Below, piece after piece: positions 44,437-55,389 of a stretch of DNA of 64,000 nucleotides. The DNA lies in NCBI GenBank assembly GCA_034406715.1, contig CP137871.1:372001-436000 (forward strand), in the 5' to 3' direction. Numbering within the stretch: the first letter of the stretch is position 1; each line of letters opens with the position of its first letter. Position numbers and translations under genes: made by a program. This stretch comes from Rhodotorula mucilaginosa (taxonomy: Eukaryota; Basidiomycota; Microbotryomycetes; Sporidiobolales; Sporidiobolaceae). The notes under the pieces are model-generated. The model had not been told where the DNA came from. It was given only the letters and a program-made list of their open reading frames with translations, and did no database searches.

Positions 44437-45864
44437 TCAGTTCCAGGCATCCCGCGGATCGATTCCGTAACGGCGCGCACTGCGCCGGCCAATTAGTCCG
44501 TGGAAGCGGCGCAACCCGACTTGCCCGAGGGCGTGCACGCGTGGAAATGTCTCCTCAGCATGTGGATATGCGGGATGCCACGAACTCTCCTCTTGCAAGA
44601 AGGAGATGTCAGGAGGCGACGGCAGCCAGCAAGAACTGCGCAGAGCTTGCGAGCCATTGAGAGCATCATTGAACGCCCGTGTCAGCTACAGGCATGTACG
44701 CCAAAAGATCATCAGCATTTCTGTGTTACATCTTGGTAGAAGAGAACAGCCAACACTCACCTCGTCACGCGCTGCGATCATGTTATTGAGGAATGCTTTT
44801 ACAGCGACTTCCCCATAATCAAAGATGCTGATCTGGTTAAGCAAGGTTTTGGCGTTACTTTGCACAGATCAAGGCAGTTCACGGTACGCACCACATATTT
44901 TAGCACTTCTTCAACCGGCCATGACATCTGGAACGAGTGAAAGCCGGATAAGTGAAGAATTGCTTGGCTGACTTCAAAAAGCAAAGTTTGTGCGTACGAT
45001 CAGAATGTAGCCATACTGCCAGACTCTTCTTGAGGTAGCAGTGGCAATGTTTTCTGCGATATCCTGCAGCTCCTGGTAGAACTTGAGCAGCCGGTGACTT
45101 AGACCGGCGTATGTCGTCTGTCCAAATGGTCCGAAATGGTCTCGAGTCTTACGACACCAAGCAGTCAGTTGCTTGTTTGCTTCGCATCTTTTACCCCTGG
45201 AGGTCAGGACTCCGTCACGTTGGGATACTTCGGGGCGTCCGAGAGCAATGGGGTAGAAATTGCTTTCGCGGCTCCGGGCAACGAGTTGATGGATTTGTGA
45301 CCACAGGGCGGGTGTGCTGCGCGGCGGGTCAAGCATGAAGGATGGCAGTTCCTGTCGCACAAGCGTACAGTGAGCGACAAGGGTAGTACTCTTCTAGCGG
45401 AGTCAAGCTTCTTGCACCAGCTTGCTGCAGAGGGCGTCTGGTTGGACCGTGTTCTGAACAACGAGTCAAGCAATTAGTCACAGTGGGGAAATGACACCAG
45501 GTTGCCAGGACTCAACTAGTTCTTCTTCAACGATTGCTGCTGGAGAAGCGTGCAGGTGTTCTTCAAGAATGTTTTCAATCGTGAGGTGCACGACGCTGAG
45601 GTGGCCAACAACTTGCTCGACAAGCTTGGCATCGTGTTGCTTGTTGAACAAGGGCAGCACAACATTCACATACGGCAGCGCGAACGCACGTTCGAACGCG
45701 CAGGCCCATTCGTGTGCCGGTCCCTGAGCGCCGCCGCACTTTGAAGCGCGAAGATAGATGAGCCAGGCGTAAGATGTGACGCATACCCAACTTCCCCGTT
45801 CAAGAAGCCACGGCGTCTGAGAGAGAACTGGCCAGTGCCTTTCGAAGGGAACCTCTCCAGACAT
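44437..45864 (-). CDS. Unrecognised family B, copy B2
   Basis: Function unknown; tandem paralogue of B1. Exons 45517-45864, 45418-45453, 44998-45351, 44892-44927, 44761-44832 and 44437-44685 are all phase 0, 364 residues. Matching landmarks: LSQTPWLLERGSW, CVTSYAWLIYLRASKC, AFERAFALPYVNVVLPLF; NTVQPDALCSKL; LPSFMLDPP, DGVLTSRGKRCEANK, LTAWCRKTRDHFGPF, TYAGLSHRLLKFYQEL, WQYGYILI; the 12-residue exon MSWPVEEVLKYV; ISIFDYGEVAVKAFLNNM; and the final LGQVGLRRFHGLIGRR, SARRYGIDPRDAWN. The last 26 or so residues are nearly identical to B1 although the middle is diverged, so the C-terminus is under the strongest constraint. The start MSGEV is chosen by alignment with B1; an upstream ATG extends the frame to about 45933. 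Confidence 0.75.
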
Positions 45865-46300
45865 GACTGTCTGGATGCGACGGGCGAGGGGGGCACAAGC
45901 TGTGCGAGAGCTTCTCTGGCCCCTGCTGGGCAAGCGTGAGACAGGCGAAGAGCGTGATCCGGACCGCCCGAGTGTAAAGAACGAAAGAAAGCCAGCAGAC
46001 CACGGCCGCGTACATACGGACTCGGCATGTCCGCGGAGCAGGAAGCCGAAGCAGCCACGTCGAGTACCGAGTCAAGACGTCGACAGCTGAGCTAAGCGCT
46101 GCGAACGTCCAGCGCGACAGCAATGTAGATATAGCTGAACCATAAGAGCAGCTGGAACCTGCGAGCCTGGTCGAGCATCGGACTGTACGCCGGGCGGAGA
46201 GTGGAGAGTCGGAAAGAGATGATCGAGATGACGAGTTGGACGACGTCGCCCTCTTGGCTGCGGCCACTCCTTTCGCACAGTCTTGTACGCTATACGAAGC
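45865..46300. other. Divergent promoter region, B2 and NPC2
   Basis: About 435 bases between B2 (minus) and the NPC2-type gene (plus), with the element at 46017-46037. No gene is supported. Confidence 0.45.
46017..46037 (-). promoter_or_regulatory. Conserved 21-base element upstream of B2
   Basis: Exact copy of the element at 43930-43950, here 153 bases before the B2 start. It could also serve the NPC2-type gene on the other side, whose start is 264 bases away. Confidence 0.55.
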
Positions 46301-47314
46301 ATGCTCTTGAAAGCAACAGCTGCTATCGCCCTCCTCTCTTCGGCCGTCCTTGCCGCTCCGGCGGCGGCCGTCACCTTTGATGACGCCGCCGTCGCTCGCC
46401 CGCAAGTCGTCCTGAGCGGGGCACGACAAGCTGCCCTCAACTGGGGCGCCGACAAGCTCTCGCGGATCGGAGACGATGACGGTCAGGCGCACGCTATGAC
46501 CCAGTGGGGCTGGTCCGATTGCGGTGAGAGATCATTTCCTTCTTGGGTGGGGGTTGTGTTGTCGCGTCGGGGGAGTCAACAAAGAGCTGACATGTAGGCG
46601 ACACCGCGTGCAGGCCTCGTCAAGGAGGACGACCTCCAGATCGAATCGCTCGAAGTCAGCCCGGACCCGCCCAAGCCCGGTCACAACTTGACTATCAACG
46701 CCTCTGGCCGCGTGAACCGCCGCATCGAGGCGAGTAGCCTCTCAGTGCCCTTTCTTCAAGGCAGTAAACTGATCGTCTGCATTGCACTCTCTGCAGAAGG
46801 GGACTTCGGCGGACGTGACGGTCAAACTCGGCCTGATCAAACTCCTGACAAAGCGGTTCGACCTCTGCGACGAACTGTCAGTCTTTGGCTGTCATACCGC
46901 ACTCGCGCCAGGGAAACTGCGTGAGCTGACTTCGACATTGGCGACTGCAGTGCCAATATCAACTCGAGCCTCGCTTGCCCGATCGATCCGGGCGTGTACT
47001 CGTTCACGCACACCGTCGCGCTGCCGAACGAGATCCCTCGCGGTACGTGCAGGCCTCGGCCCCGGTTCGCAGTTGACAAGAAGCTCGGGCCATATGGTCG
47101 AATAGCAACAACTGAACAACGTCTGCTTTGTACCACGTACAGCCAAGTTCCAGGTCAACGCTCGCGTGGTTACGCCGGTGGTCGAGGAGGAAGTCGGCTG
47201 CCTCGACTTGTGGAGTACGCACGCATCTTCTCCGCTCGCACGGGACCAAACCACTAACCAACATTTTCATCGCCTGCCCGTGCAGTCAACTTCCTGGTTC
47301 CGGACCAGCTTTAG
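46301..47314 (+). CDS. NPC2: NPC2-type ML-domain sterol/phospholipid transfer protein
   Basis: Secretory/vacuolar lipid-transfer protein of the PG/PI-TP and NPC2 family. Six exons (46301-46523, 46614-46729, 46797-46876, 46951-47042, 47143-47214, 47286-47314) sum to 612 bases, 203 residues. A signal peptide (MLLKATAAIALLSSAVLAAP) is clear. The ML domain reads WGWSDCG, IESLEVSPDPPKPGHNLTI, GRVNRRIEKGTSADVTVKLG, FDLCDEL, CPIDPGVYSFTHTVALPNEIP, KFQVNARVV and EEVGCLDLWINFLV; paired Cys residues are in the family positions. The second intron has a GC donor (gcgagt at 46730), required to join RRIE to KGTSA. A 60-residue spacer between signal peptide and ML domain may be a propeptide. Confidence 0.93.
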
Positions 47315-47641
47315 ACTCGGCTCCTGTTCGCGTGATAACCCTCGCGAGACGGGTTTTCCGCGTCTCGCTCTGCACACGGTTCCAAGACGGGCTTCCTCCA
47401 TGTTGACTGCACTCTTTTCTCCCTCTCTCTGCCCATATTGATCTCATGTCCTTCTGTCTCGCTGTCCGAACCCTGTAATCACTCTCTCACTGCCTCTCGC
47501 CTCCTGTCGCGCTCCCTCCGAACTGAGAGAGTGAGCCCACAGAAAATCTCGCCCTGGGAGTGATGTTACAAGCACTGCTGCGTGAGTCTATGGATGAGTG
47601 ATCGGGGACAAGATGCTGGCGATGAGAGCGAGCAGGCGCGT
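47315..47641. other. Convergent 3' spacer
   Basis: About 330 bases, CT-rich on the plus strand, between the NPC2-type and APRT stops. No gene is seen. Confidence 0.45.
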
Positions 47642-48710
47642 CTAGTCGGCCTTGATGATCGAGTACGAAGGCGCCGGGAGCTTGTCGACACCCTTGAGGA
47701 ACTCGATCTGTTCGCGCACCACCGCGTTTGAGTCAGCAAGGTATCAGGGTTGATAGTTGCTTCTCCCCGCGCGAGCGAGCAAGCCGGGCGAAATCCCGGC
47801 GAAAAAAGGGACAGAGTGAAAAAAGGGGCGGAAGACGCACGTCGACGACAAAGAGGTTCTGGATGACCTTGGCCTTGGCCTGGTCGACGAGCTGGTGAGC
47901 AGCAAAGGCCGAACCGCCGGTGGCGATCAGGTCGTCGATGACGACGACGTTGGCGCCGGCGGGGAGGGCGTCCTCCTGCATCTCGAAGACGTCCGTGCCG
48001 TCTGCGTCCCGGAGCGGGGAAGATCAGCGCCGTCCAACCACTTCCAAAAGAGCCGAGAGAGAAAGAAAGTATAAAACGCACACTCCTTCTCGTACTCTGC
48101 CTTGAAGCACTTTCCGGGCAGTTTCCCCTGCTTCCTGACCGCGACAAACGCCGCGCCCAACCGACTCGCCAACACGGGGCCGAACAAGAATCCGCGTGCG
48201 TCGAGGCCGACAAAGGCGTCGATCTTGGCGTGCGGGTTGCCGGTCTCGGCGCGGAGGCGCGGGAGGGTGGTCGAGGTGAGGTGGTGCAGGAAGTGGGTGA
48301 TCAAGGTCTGGGAAACGGGGTACGCGGTTACGTGTGAGAGCGCCGGGTTGCGGATATGGCAGAGTGGGAGGGTCAGCCGGGAGTCTCATGTAGGCCTGCG
48401 CTGTCTACGAGGCGAGCGGCTGACCTCGAAGGCGATCGGATCCCGGAGCAGAGGAAAGATGTCGAGGAAGACGATGCCCTTCTTCGGAAAGTCTGTGGTT
48501 GGGCGGTCCAGCAAGCAAAATGTCAGCTCGATGCTTACATCTGCCGCTCCGGCAGCCTGGCGAGTCCGGCGAGGCGTAGATGGCTCGGCAAGGTCAAAGT
48601 CGCGAAAAAAGTCGGCGAGCGGTGCAAAGTGCAAGGCGAGAGACGAGCGAGCGTAGAGACTGACCGGGGTGGACGCCGAGCTGACTCCGGAGGTACTCGA
48701 TGTCCGACAT
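47642..48710 (-). CDS. APT1: Adenine phosphoribosyltransferase
   Basis: Converts adenine and PRPP to AMP (purine salvage, cytosol). The first exon is MSDIEYLRSQLGVHP (48665-48710). Then DFPKKGIVFLDIFPLLRDP, LRAETGNPHAKIDAFVGLDARGFLFG, VLASRLGAAFVAVRKQGKLPG, EYGTDVFEMQEDAL, and the PRPP-binding loop VVVIDDLIATGGSA, QAKAKVIQNLFVVD, and the last exon EFLKGVDKLPAPSYSIIKAD ending at 47642. All match the family; five exons with short introns. The total is about 185-190 residues, a normal length. Confidence 0.95.
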
Positions 48711-48891
48711 CGTCCAGCGAGTGTCACGAGTGTAGTGGTCTGACCCGAGTTGCTCTTTCTCATCTCTCCGCCAGCCGGCCGGCCGTGCTTTCGCGCGAGT
48801 GTCGATCACGCAACTTGAAAGGTCAATTCGAGTGGCGTTGTAAAAAAAGGACAGTCTACTATGGATATATATGCTCAAGAGATCTCTCCCT

Positions 48892-50002
48892 CTACTGCTC
48901 CGCATGTCCGGGAGGAGGCGCCGGCGTCACCGGAACGTGGTGCTTTCCCGCCTCGAGGGCGATCCGGATCGGCGACGCTGCGTCCGGGTACAGCTTGCGC
49001 TCGAGGCGGTCAAAGGTCGAGTCGGTCAGGTTCTCGACTGGCTCGTCGAACAGGAAGGGGAGGAACGGGATCGTGCCGAGGCTGTTCGTTGGATCGACGG
49101 CGAGAGGATGTCAGCCGCAAGAACCTCGATGGGGATTCTGAGCCAGGAAAGGCGTAAGGGGACGGAGATCGTGCAGCAGTGAAGCCAACAGGTCCGGCAG
49201 AAGTGCTGTGCCCGAGGGGAAGCCCTAAGAGAGAAACGTACCCAAGTGCGGACGGCAACCACTGCCGGACTCGAATGTTCTGAATGCCCTGCTTCTTGAT
49301 GAAGAGTGCAGTGTACTTCACGATGCTGTGAATCGTGAGAGACGGCAACAGCATTGAAGCTGTAGCCTGGAAGATGGCGCGCTTTGCGAAACTGTGAGTG
49401 CGCCGCGCGGCCGGCGAGAGAAGAGCGAGGCCGAAGGAAAGACGCATGGAGCGGACACAGAGGTTGTCAGTTTAGATGGCACTCGACCTGAATCCAACAC
49501 AGGCACGAGCTGCAATCCCGGAACTCTAAAAAAAACAAAAAACGCACGTCAATCCGACCACTTGGGAAACATGATCCGGCGCCATCTCGCTCGCCCTTCC
49601 CTTTGCCTTCCACGACTCGTACACGACATCGCCGATCAAGTAGGCCCAACTGATCCCATACGCGGCCGTGACGGTCTTGGGTGCGACCACGGGGCGGAAC
49701 GATTCGCCGACGTCGCTCGTGTAGGCGAGGTAGCGAGACGAGGCGATCAAGACGGGCCGGAAACGGGCGAGGTAACCTGTTCGTTTCGAGTGGGACACGA
49801 GAACACACACACACGCACAAGATCACAAAAGAAGTGTCAGTCCAGTCGCTGTGGGGAGCGAGGTGGTATGTGGCCTTAACTCACCGAGGTAGCGAGCGTT
49901 GGTTTCAGTCGAATCAATGTCGCCTCGAGCGATCTGATCCTCGAGCTTGTCGAGGCTCTTCTCGGCCTGCTTCTCGAGGTCCTTGGCTTGTTGCATAGCC
50001 AT
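48892..50002 (-). CDS. MTFP1: MTFP1/MTP18-type mitochondrial fission process protein
   Basis: Inner mitochondrial membrane protein of the MTP18 family, linked to mitochondrial fission. MAMQQAKDLEKQAEKSLDKLEDQIARG is followed by RYLGYLARFRPVLIASSRYLAYTSDVGESFRPVVAPK, TAAYGISWAYLIGDVVYESWKAKG (quoted in parts), then AKRAIFQATASMLLPSLTIHSIVKY, IRVRQWLPSALG, and the last exon TIPFLPFLFDEPVENLTDSTFDRLERKLY with a tail ending GHAEQ. The three hydrophobic segments and the VEN-x-TD-x-x-FD end are family features. The start at 50002 is the first ATG before the conserved helix; an open frame continues upstream but is Pro-rich and unlikely to be coding. Several introns interrupt the gene; not all splice points were fixed. 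Confidence 0.85.
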
Positions 50003-50410
50003 CTTTATTCTTGCGGGGGCGGGGAATCTAGTGACTCCGAGGCTTGAGTCTATTGGCGTCGGCGGCGGCGACGGCGGAGGTGGTGGTGGCGGACGATGAA
50101 AAAGAGCAGCGGGTGCTGTGTAGCGCCGAGAGGGAACTCGAATATCTCTAGCGGGTAAGATAACAAGCTCTCCGACTGAAAGCAAGGCTATGGTCGAGCG
50201 CAGGAGGGACGACCTCGCGCAGCCAGCGGCGTCATCGCTTGCGAGACTCGTTCAGCGTCAACTCATGTCTTCCACAGGAGCGGCGTATGATCGAAAAAAA
50301 GTCTAACGAGCACTCGACGTTCTTCGGCGGATGAGGAGACTGACTAGCGCATGATTAATTGATTGGGAGCGAGAAACCCGCGCCGGGCCGCCCCGCGACG
50401 AGGCAGGTCC
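50003..50410. other. MTFP1 promoter and uS7m 3' flank, with C16 tract
   Basis: Roughly 350-400 bases between MTFP1 and the uncertain end of the mitochondrial uS7 gene. No separate gene is supported. Confidence 0.4.
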
Positions 50411-51464
50411 TCATTCGAAAAAAGGCGATCCCCCGGGTGCCTTCCCCCCCCCCCCCCCCTCGGCACCAGCCGGCGCCCCTTCCAAGTCTTGCACAAAGGC
50501 ACCGCCGCGCTCTTGGAGCGCGAGTCTCCGGCCGTGAGCGAAGGGAACGAGCAAGAGAGAGCGGCTGGGTGTGTGTGTGGGTTGTTGCATTGCGAAAGGA
50601 AGTGTACATGCGAGAACGGGTGCCCCTCCTATCGTCCGACACTGTTGCACACAGAAATGAATCAGTCATGGGCACGAGGGCCTCCGAACGCCAGCAGAGA
50701 GCAAGGGGGACGCACTTTGCCCTGCCGGTGACACCCTGTTGATGCCTGCCGACGAGGCTCTTGTTGGCCTCGCTCTGTCCGTTCAGGACCGCGAGGACCT
50801 CGAGTGCGAGCCTGCGTCCGAAATCAAACTCCTTGTCGCCGATGCGCTTGTCGCTCGCGTCGACGATCCACTTCCACGCCTGCCTCGTCCTCTGCTTGTC
50901 GGTCAACGGCTGCGGAGTCTGCATGACCTTGGTGCCTTTCCTCCTCCCGACCATGCGAATCTGCGGACTGACGACCTCGATCGCTTTGCGGAGGATGGGC
51001 AACGGCGGCGACGAGGTGGCGAGGTGCAACTGGGCGAGCATCGAGTCGAGGGCCGAGTGGGCGCGGGCGAGTTTGCCGTCGCGCATGATCAAGCGGGCGA
51101 GGTAGGCGAGCAAGTCGGTGTCGGGATCGCGAGCTGCCGGGTCTGGTAGTGCGACCGGACCGGCGGCGGCGGCATGGGACGGCGAGGCGGTGCTGGAGGA
51201 AGATGCGAGGGAAGTGTGCTTGATGGAGGGCGGCAGGGTGGACGAAGTGGAAGCGACGGGCGCGTGCGGCTTCTGGACCAAGTGCGAGTGGCCCACGCCG
51301 ACTCCTGCTCCGGCTACGGCGCGCTGGCGGAAGGGTGCGGCGGCTGCCGAGTTGGCCTCGAGCGCGGCATCGAACGCCGACAGCTGCGCGATGCCGGCGA
51401 CGGGCTGCCGTGGCCGGACGTGAGCGTGCACGAGTCGCGCGACGGTGTTGCGTGCGTACGACAT
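50411..51464 (-). CDS. RSM7: Mitochondrial ribosomal protein uS7m
   Basis: Small-subunit mitoribosome protein. The main exon runs from MSYARNTVARLVHAH (51464), a mitochondrial-type start, through a Ser/Ala-rich linker to the S7 domain: DPDTDLLAYLARLIMRDGKLARA, LPILRKAIEVVSPQIRMVGRRKGTK (quoted in parts), PQPLTDKQRTRQAWKWIVDAS, FGRRLALEVLAVLNGQSEANKSL, VGRHQQ. The reading then needs an intron after RHQQ to reach the short C-terminal end. The most likely last exon is the one with ALQERGGAFVQDLEG, ending SPFFE at 50411, but a run of 16 C (50444-50459) sits in it, so the frame and the last 20-30 residues are unsure; another frame ends at 50355. The start lies 240 bases from the divergent IDI1 start. 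Confidence 0.87.
50444..50459. repeat. Homopolymer of 16 C
   Basis: Uninterrupted C run at the 3' end of the mitochondrial uS7 gene (poly-G in the transcript). Its length decides the reading frame of the last residues, and length errors in assembly are common here. Confidence 0.95.
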
Positions 51465-51704
51465 TCCCCCCGCTGTCTTCTTGGACTGTAGAGTTGTCGG
51501 CAAGAGAGCGAGTCTGGCTGGTCGCGACGACTCGGCGGCGAAAGACTCGTTCGACCGTTTCCATTCACACACGCGCGGCCAAGTCCCGAAGTTGAACGCA
51601 TACGCTGCACAGGCAATCACACACTCGCTTGCAACTCCTCACCCACCGCCTGCTTCCGAGTGCCCACCCGCGAGTCGGCCGATTGTTTTCCCAGCAAACA
51701 CAGA

Positions 51705-52861
<1,157 letters not shown>

Positions 52862-53176
52862 GGAGGCGGATTGGGGGTTGGGACTATGGTGATAGGACTG
52901 GGGGGGACGGGGGCAGCGATACCCGGGCTTGCGATGTCAAGACTGCGCGCGGAAAATGGCATGTCGGTCAATGTCGGTTTCCTCCGCGTCCTTTGATCGT
53001 CACGGCTCGAGTTGCTCCCGAGAGCGATATTAAAAATGGGCTTCCATTACTCTTTGCTCGCAATTCCGGTGCAGCTCTAAGCTCTCAGGCTGTTGTTGGC
53101 TGTCGTGATCTGCGCCCCACTTTGCACCATCTCTTGTTTCTCCCACTCTCTCTCTCTCGCTCTCCTCACCGGCGCC
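52862..53176. other. Spacer and sulfurtransferase promoter
   Basis: About 315 bases with no supported gene. CT-rich tracts precede the next start codon, typical of fungal promoters. Confidence 0.45.
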
Positions 53177-55009
53177 ATGTTCTCCGCCGCCCGATTCCGC
53201 TCTCCAGTCCTCGCGCGCCAGTTCTCCATGTCGACCGCCCGCCGTTCAGCCCGCCCCGTCTCCCTCCTGACTCCGAAAGAGCTGCACGACCTCGTCCAGC
53301 AAGAGGACGGAGCACCCGTCGTCCTCGATGCGTCGTGGCACATGCCGGCGGCCAAAAGGTTGCCGTTCCAGGAGTATAGGAAGAAGCGGATCGAAGGCGC
53401 CGCCTTCTGGGACGTGTGAGTCCAGTCTCATGCGCCTCGATCTCCTCATCGATGACATCTTGGTTGCGCTCGAGATGGGCCGACCACTGTCGCCGGGATA
53501 CTTACTGACGCTGCATATCGGACGGAAACAGAGATCAAATCGCTTCGACTTCAGATGTCGGCGTGCCTCGTCAGTCTCTGCTCCCGTCCGAGGCGTTCAC
53601 GACTCGCCGGATCCGCTGACAATCCCTCGTCTGTCCACCCGCGCATTGTGGAACAGACAACATGCCCTCTGTGGCTCAGTTTGAGGACGCTTGCAGTCGA
53701 CTCGGGATCGAGCGCGACTCGCACGTGGTCGTGTACGATACGGTCGGCGTTTTCAGCAGTCCGAGGACCGCTTTCACCTTCAAGGTTGGTCTTCTTGTTC
53801 TTCTAGCACTCCCCCTCCATCGACGCAGAAAGTCCTGCGACTCTTATGGTACCACGCTGCGGAGCTTCGGAGGGGAAGAATTGGCGGCGACTAGGCCTCG
53901 GGGAAGAGAGGCCAAGGAGAGCTGACAGAAGTTCGGAGTGGCTGCGCGCAGCACTTTGGTCACGACAAGGTCTCGGTCCTCGACGGCGGTCTCCCTCGCT
54001 GGCAAGCCGACGGTCTTCCCCTCGACACGACCTCTCCAACGAACCCGAACCCTCACGCCGTCGCCGAAGACGGTTCCGCCCTGCGCGCCTTGTACGGCCC
54101 CATCTTTTCCGAACTCCTCTACGCCCACAAACCCAAAGTCGAGAGTTACTTTATCGCCGACATTGAGGAACGGTTCAGCGACTACAAGGTCGCGGGGGGA
54201 GAAGCGGTGCGCAAGGAGGATTTGAGGCAGTGGGAGGACATGAACAGGATTATCAACGAGTCGGATAAGGAGCGCGAGGTCATCATCGATGCGAGGGCGG
54301 CTGGTCGGTGCGTTGATTTCTTGGACAAGGCTCTTCCTGCGAGACAAAGTCGCAGGTCGCGCGCAGGCGCAGGCGCAAAAGAGCTTCGTCTCCTGCGGAT
54401 GCGGGTACCATCAACCCGCGCGCTCGACATGCTGACTTTGCGTTGATTCGCGCCCGCGACTCGACAGCTTCCACGGTGCCGAGCCCGAACCGCGCGAGGG
54501 CCTCTCGTCCGGCCACATGCCGCATTCGCTCTCGCTCCCGTTCCAGTCCGTCTTGACGCCCGAGTCGTCGACGACCCCGCCGTACCGGACGATGCTCAGC
54601 CCCGACGAGCTCGAGAAGGTGTTTGAAGGTGTGATGGGCAGGGAGATGTGGCACGAGGTCAAGAGCGGCAAGAGGGGGATCGTGTCGACTTGCGGAAGTG
54701 GAATGACGGTGAGTCGGGGCTTCTGGCTTGATCTGTTGTTCCGTCACGACACCGGCACTGTCGGGCTGTACATACGCGTTTTGAAAGAACGTCTCGCTCA
54801 CACTTGAATTGCCGTGCACCTAGGCCTCTATCCTCTGGCTCGCTCTGCAGCGCGCCGGCGTGATCGACAACGCCGCCATCTACGACGAGGTGCGTTTCTT
54901 ACACCGGTTCGACTGCTAGATTATACTCAGCTAAGCAGTGTCTGTTCTCCGCGCGCAGAGCTGGACAGGTTACGCCTCTCGTCCGGAGAGTGTGATTGAA
55001 AAGTCGTAG
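53177..55009 (+). CDS. TUM1: 3-mercaptopyruvate/thiosulfate sulfurtransferase (double rhodanese)
   Basis: Seven exons (53177-53415, 53532-53569, 53657-53784, 53952-54307, 54468-54708, 54824-54889, 54959-55009) sum to 1119 bases, 372 residues. The N-terminus MFSAARFRSPVLARQFSMSTARRSA looks like a mitochondrial presequence. Rhodanese domain 1: VVLDASWHMP, DQIASTSDVGVPHNMPS, VVVYDTVGVFSSPRTAF, FGHDKVSVLDGGLPRW. Domain 2: VIIDARAAGRFHG, SGHMPHSLSLPFQ and the active loop CGSGMTAS, with the catalytic Cys followed by G-S-G-M as in mercaptopyruvate-type enzymes. In budding yeast, Tum1 feeds sulfur into tRNA thiolation. Fixing the fourth exon start at 53952 was needed to keep GHDKV in frame. Confidence 0.92.
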
Positions 55010-55389
55010 ATCAAACATTGGATCAAAGACGTCCGCCGTTTGATCCGCTTGTTCGCCACTCGCTCATATAGATTCTTTTCGACTAGAAATGCACTACATA
55101 CAGTACACTTGCGCGTGCCCGCGAGTGTATGCGCATGCTTCAGGCACGACTAAGAAGAGCTGGGTCTAGAGCACAAGGGACTGCTCCCGAGGGTGCTGCA
55201 AGGAATCCGCAGTACGAGTATCACGTGCAGCTTGAAACGCAGGCTCTAGATTGCTCGGCCCCCCCACACTTTGGTTTCGATCGCTCCCCCGCTCGCACCT
55301 TCGCCTGGATCTCGACGCGTTCCTCCGACTCGCTCTTTCCACACACCCAAAACGCGTTCAAGTCTCTCTGCCAAACTCACGTCCCAGCA
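55010..55389. other. Spacer and GPI-protein promoter
   Basis: About 380 bases with no supported gene. Confidence 0.45.
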
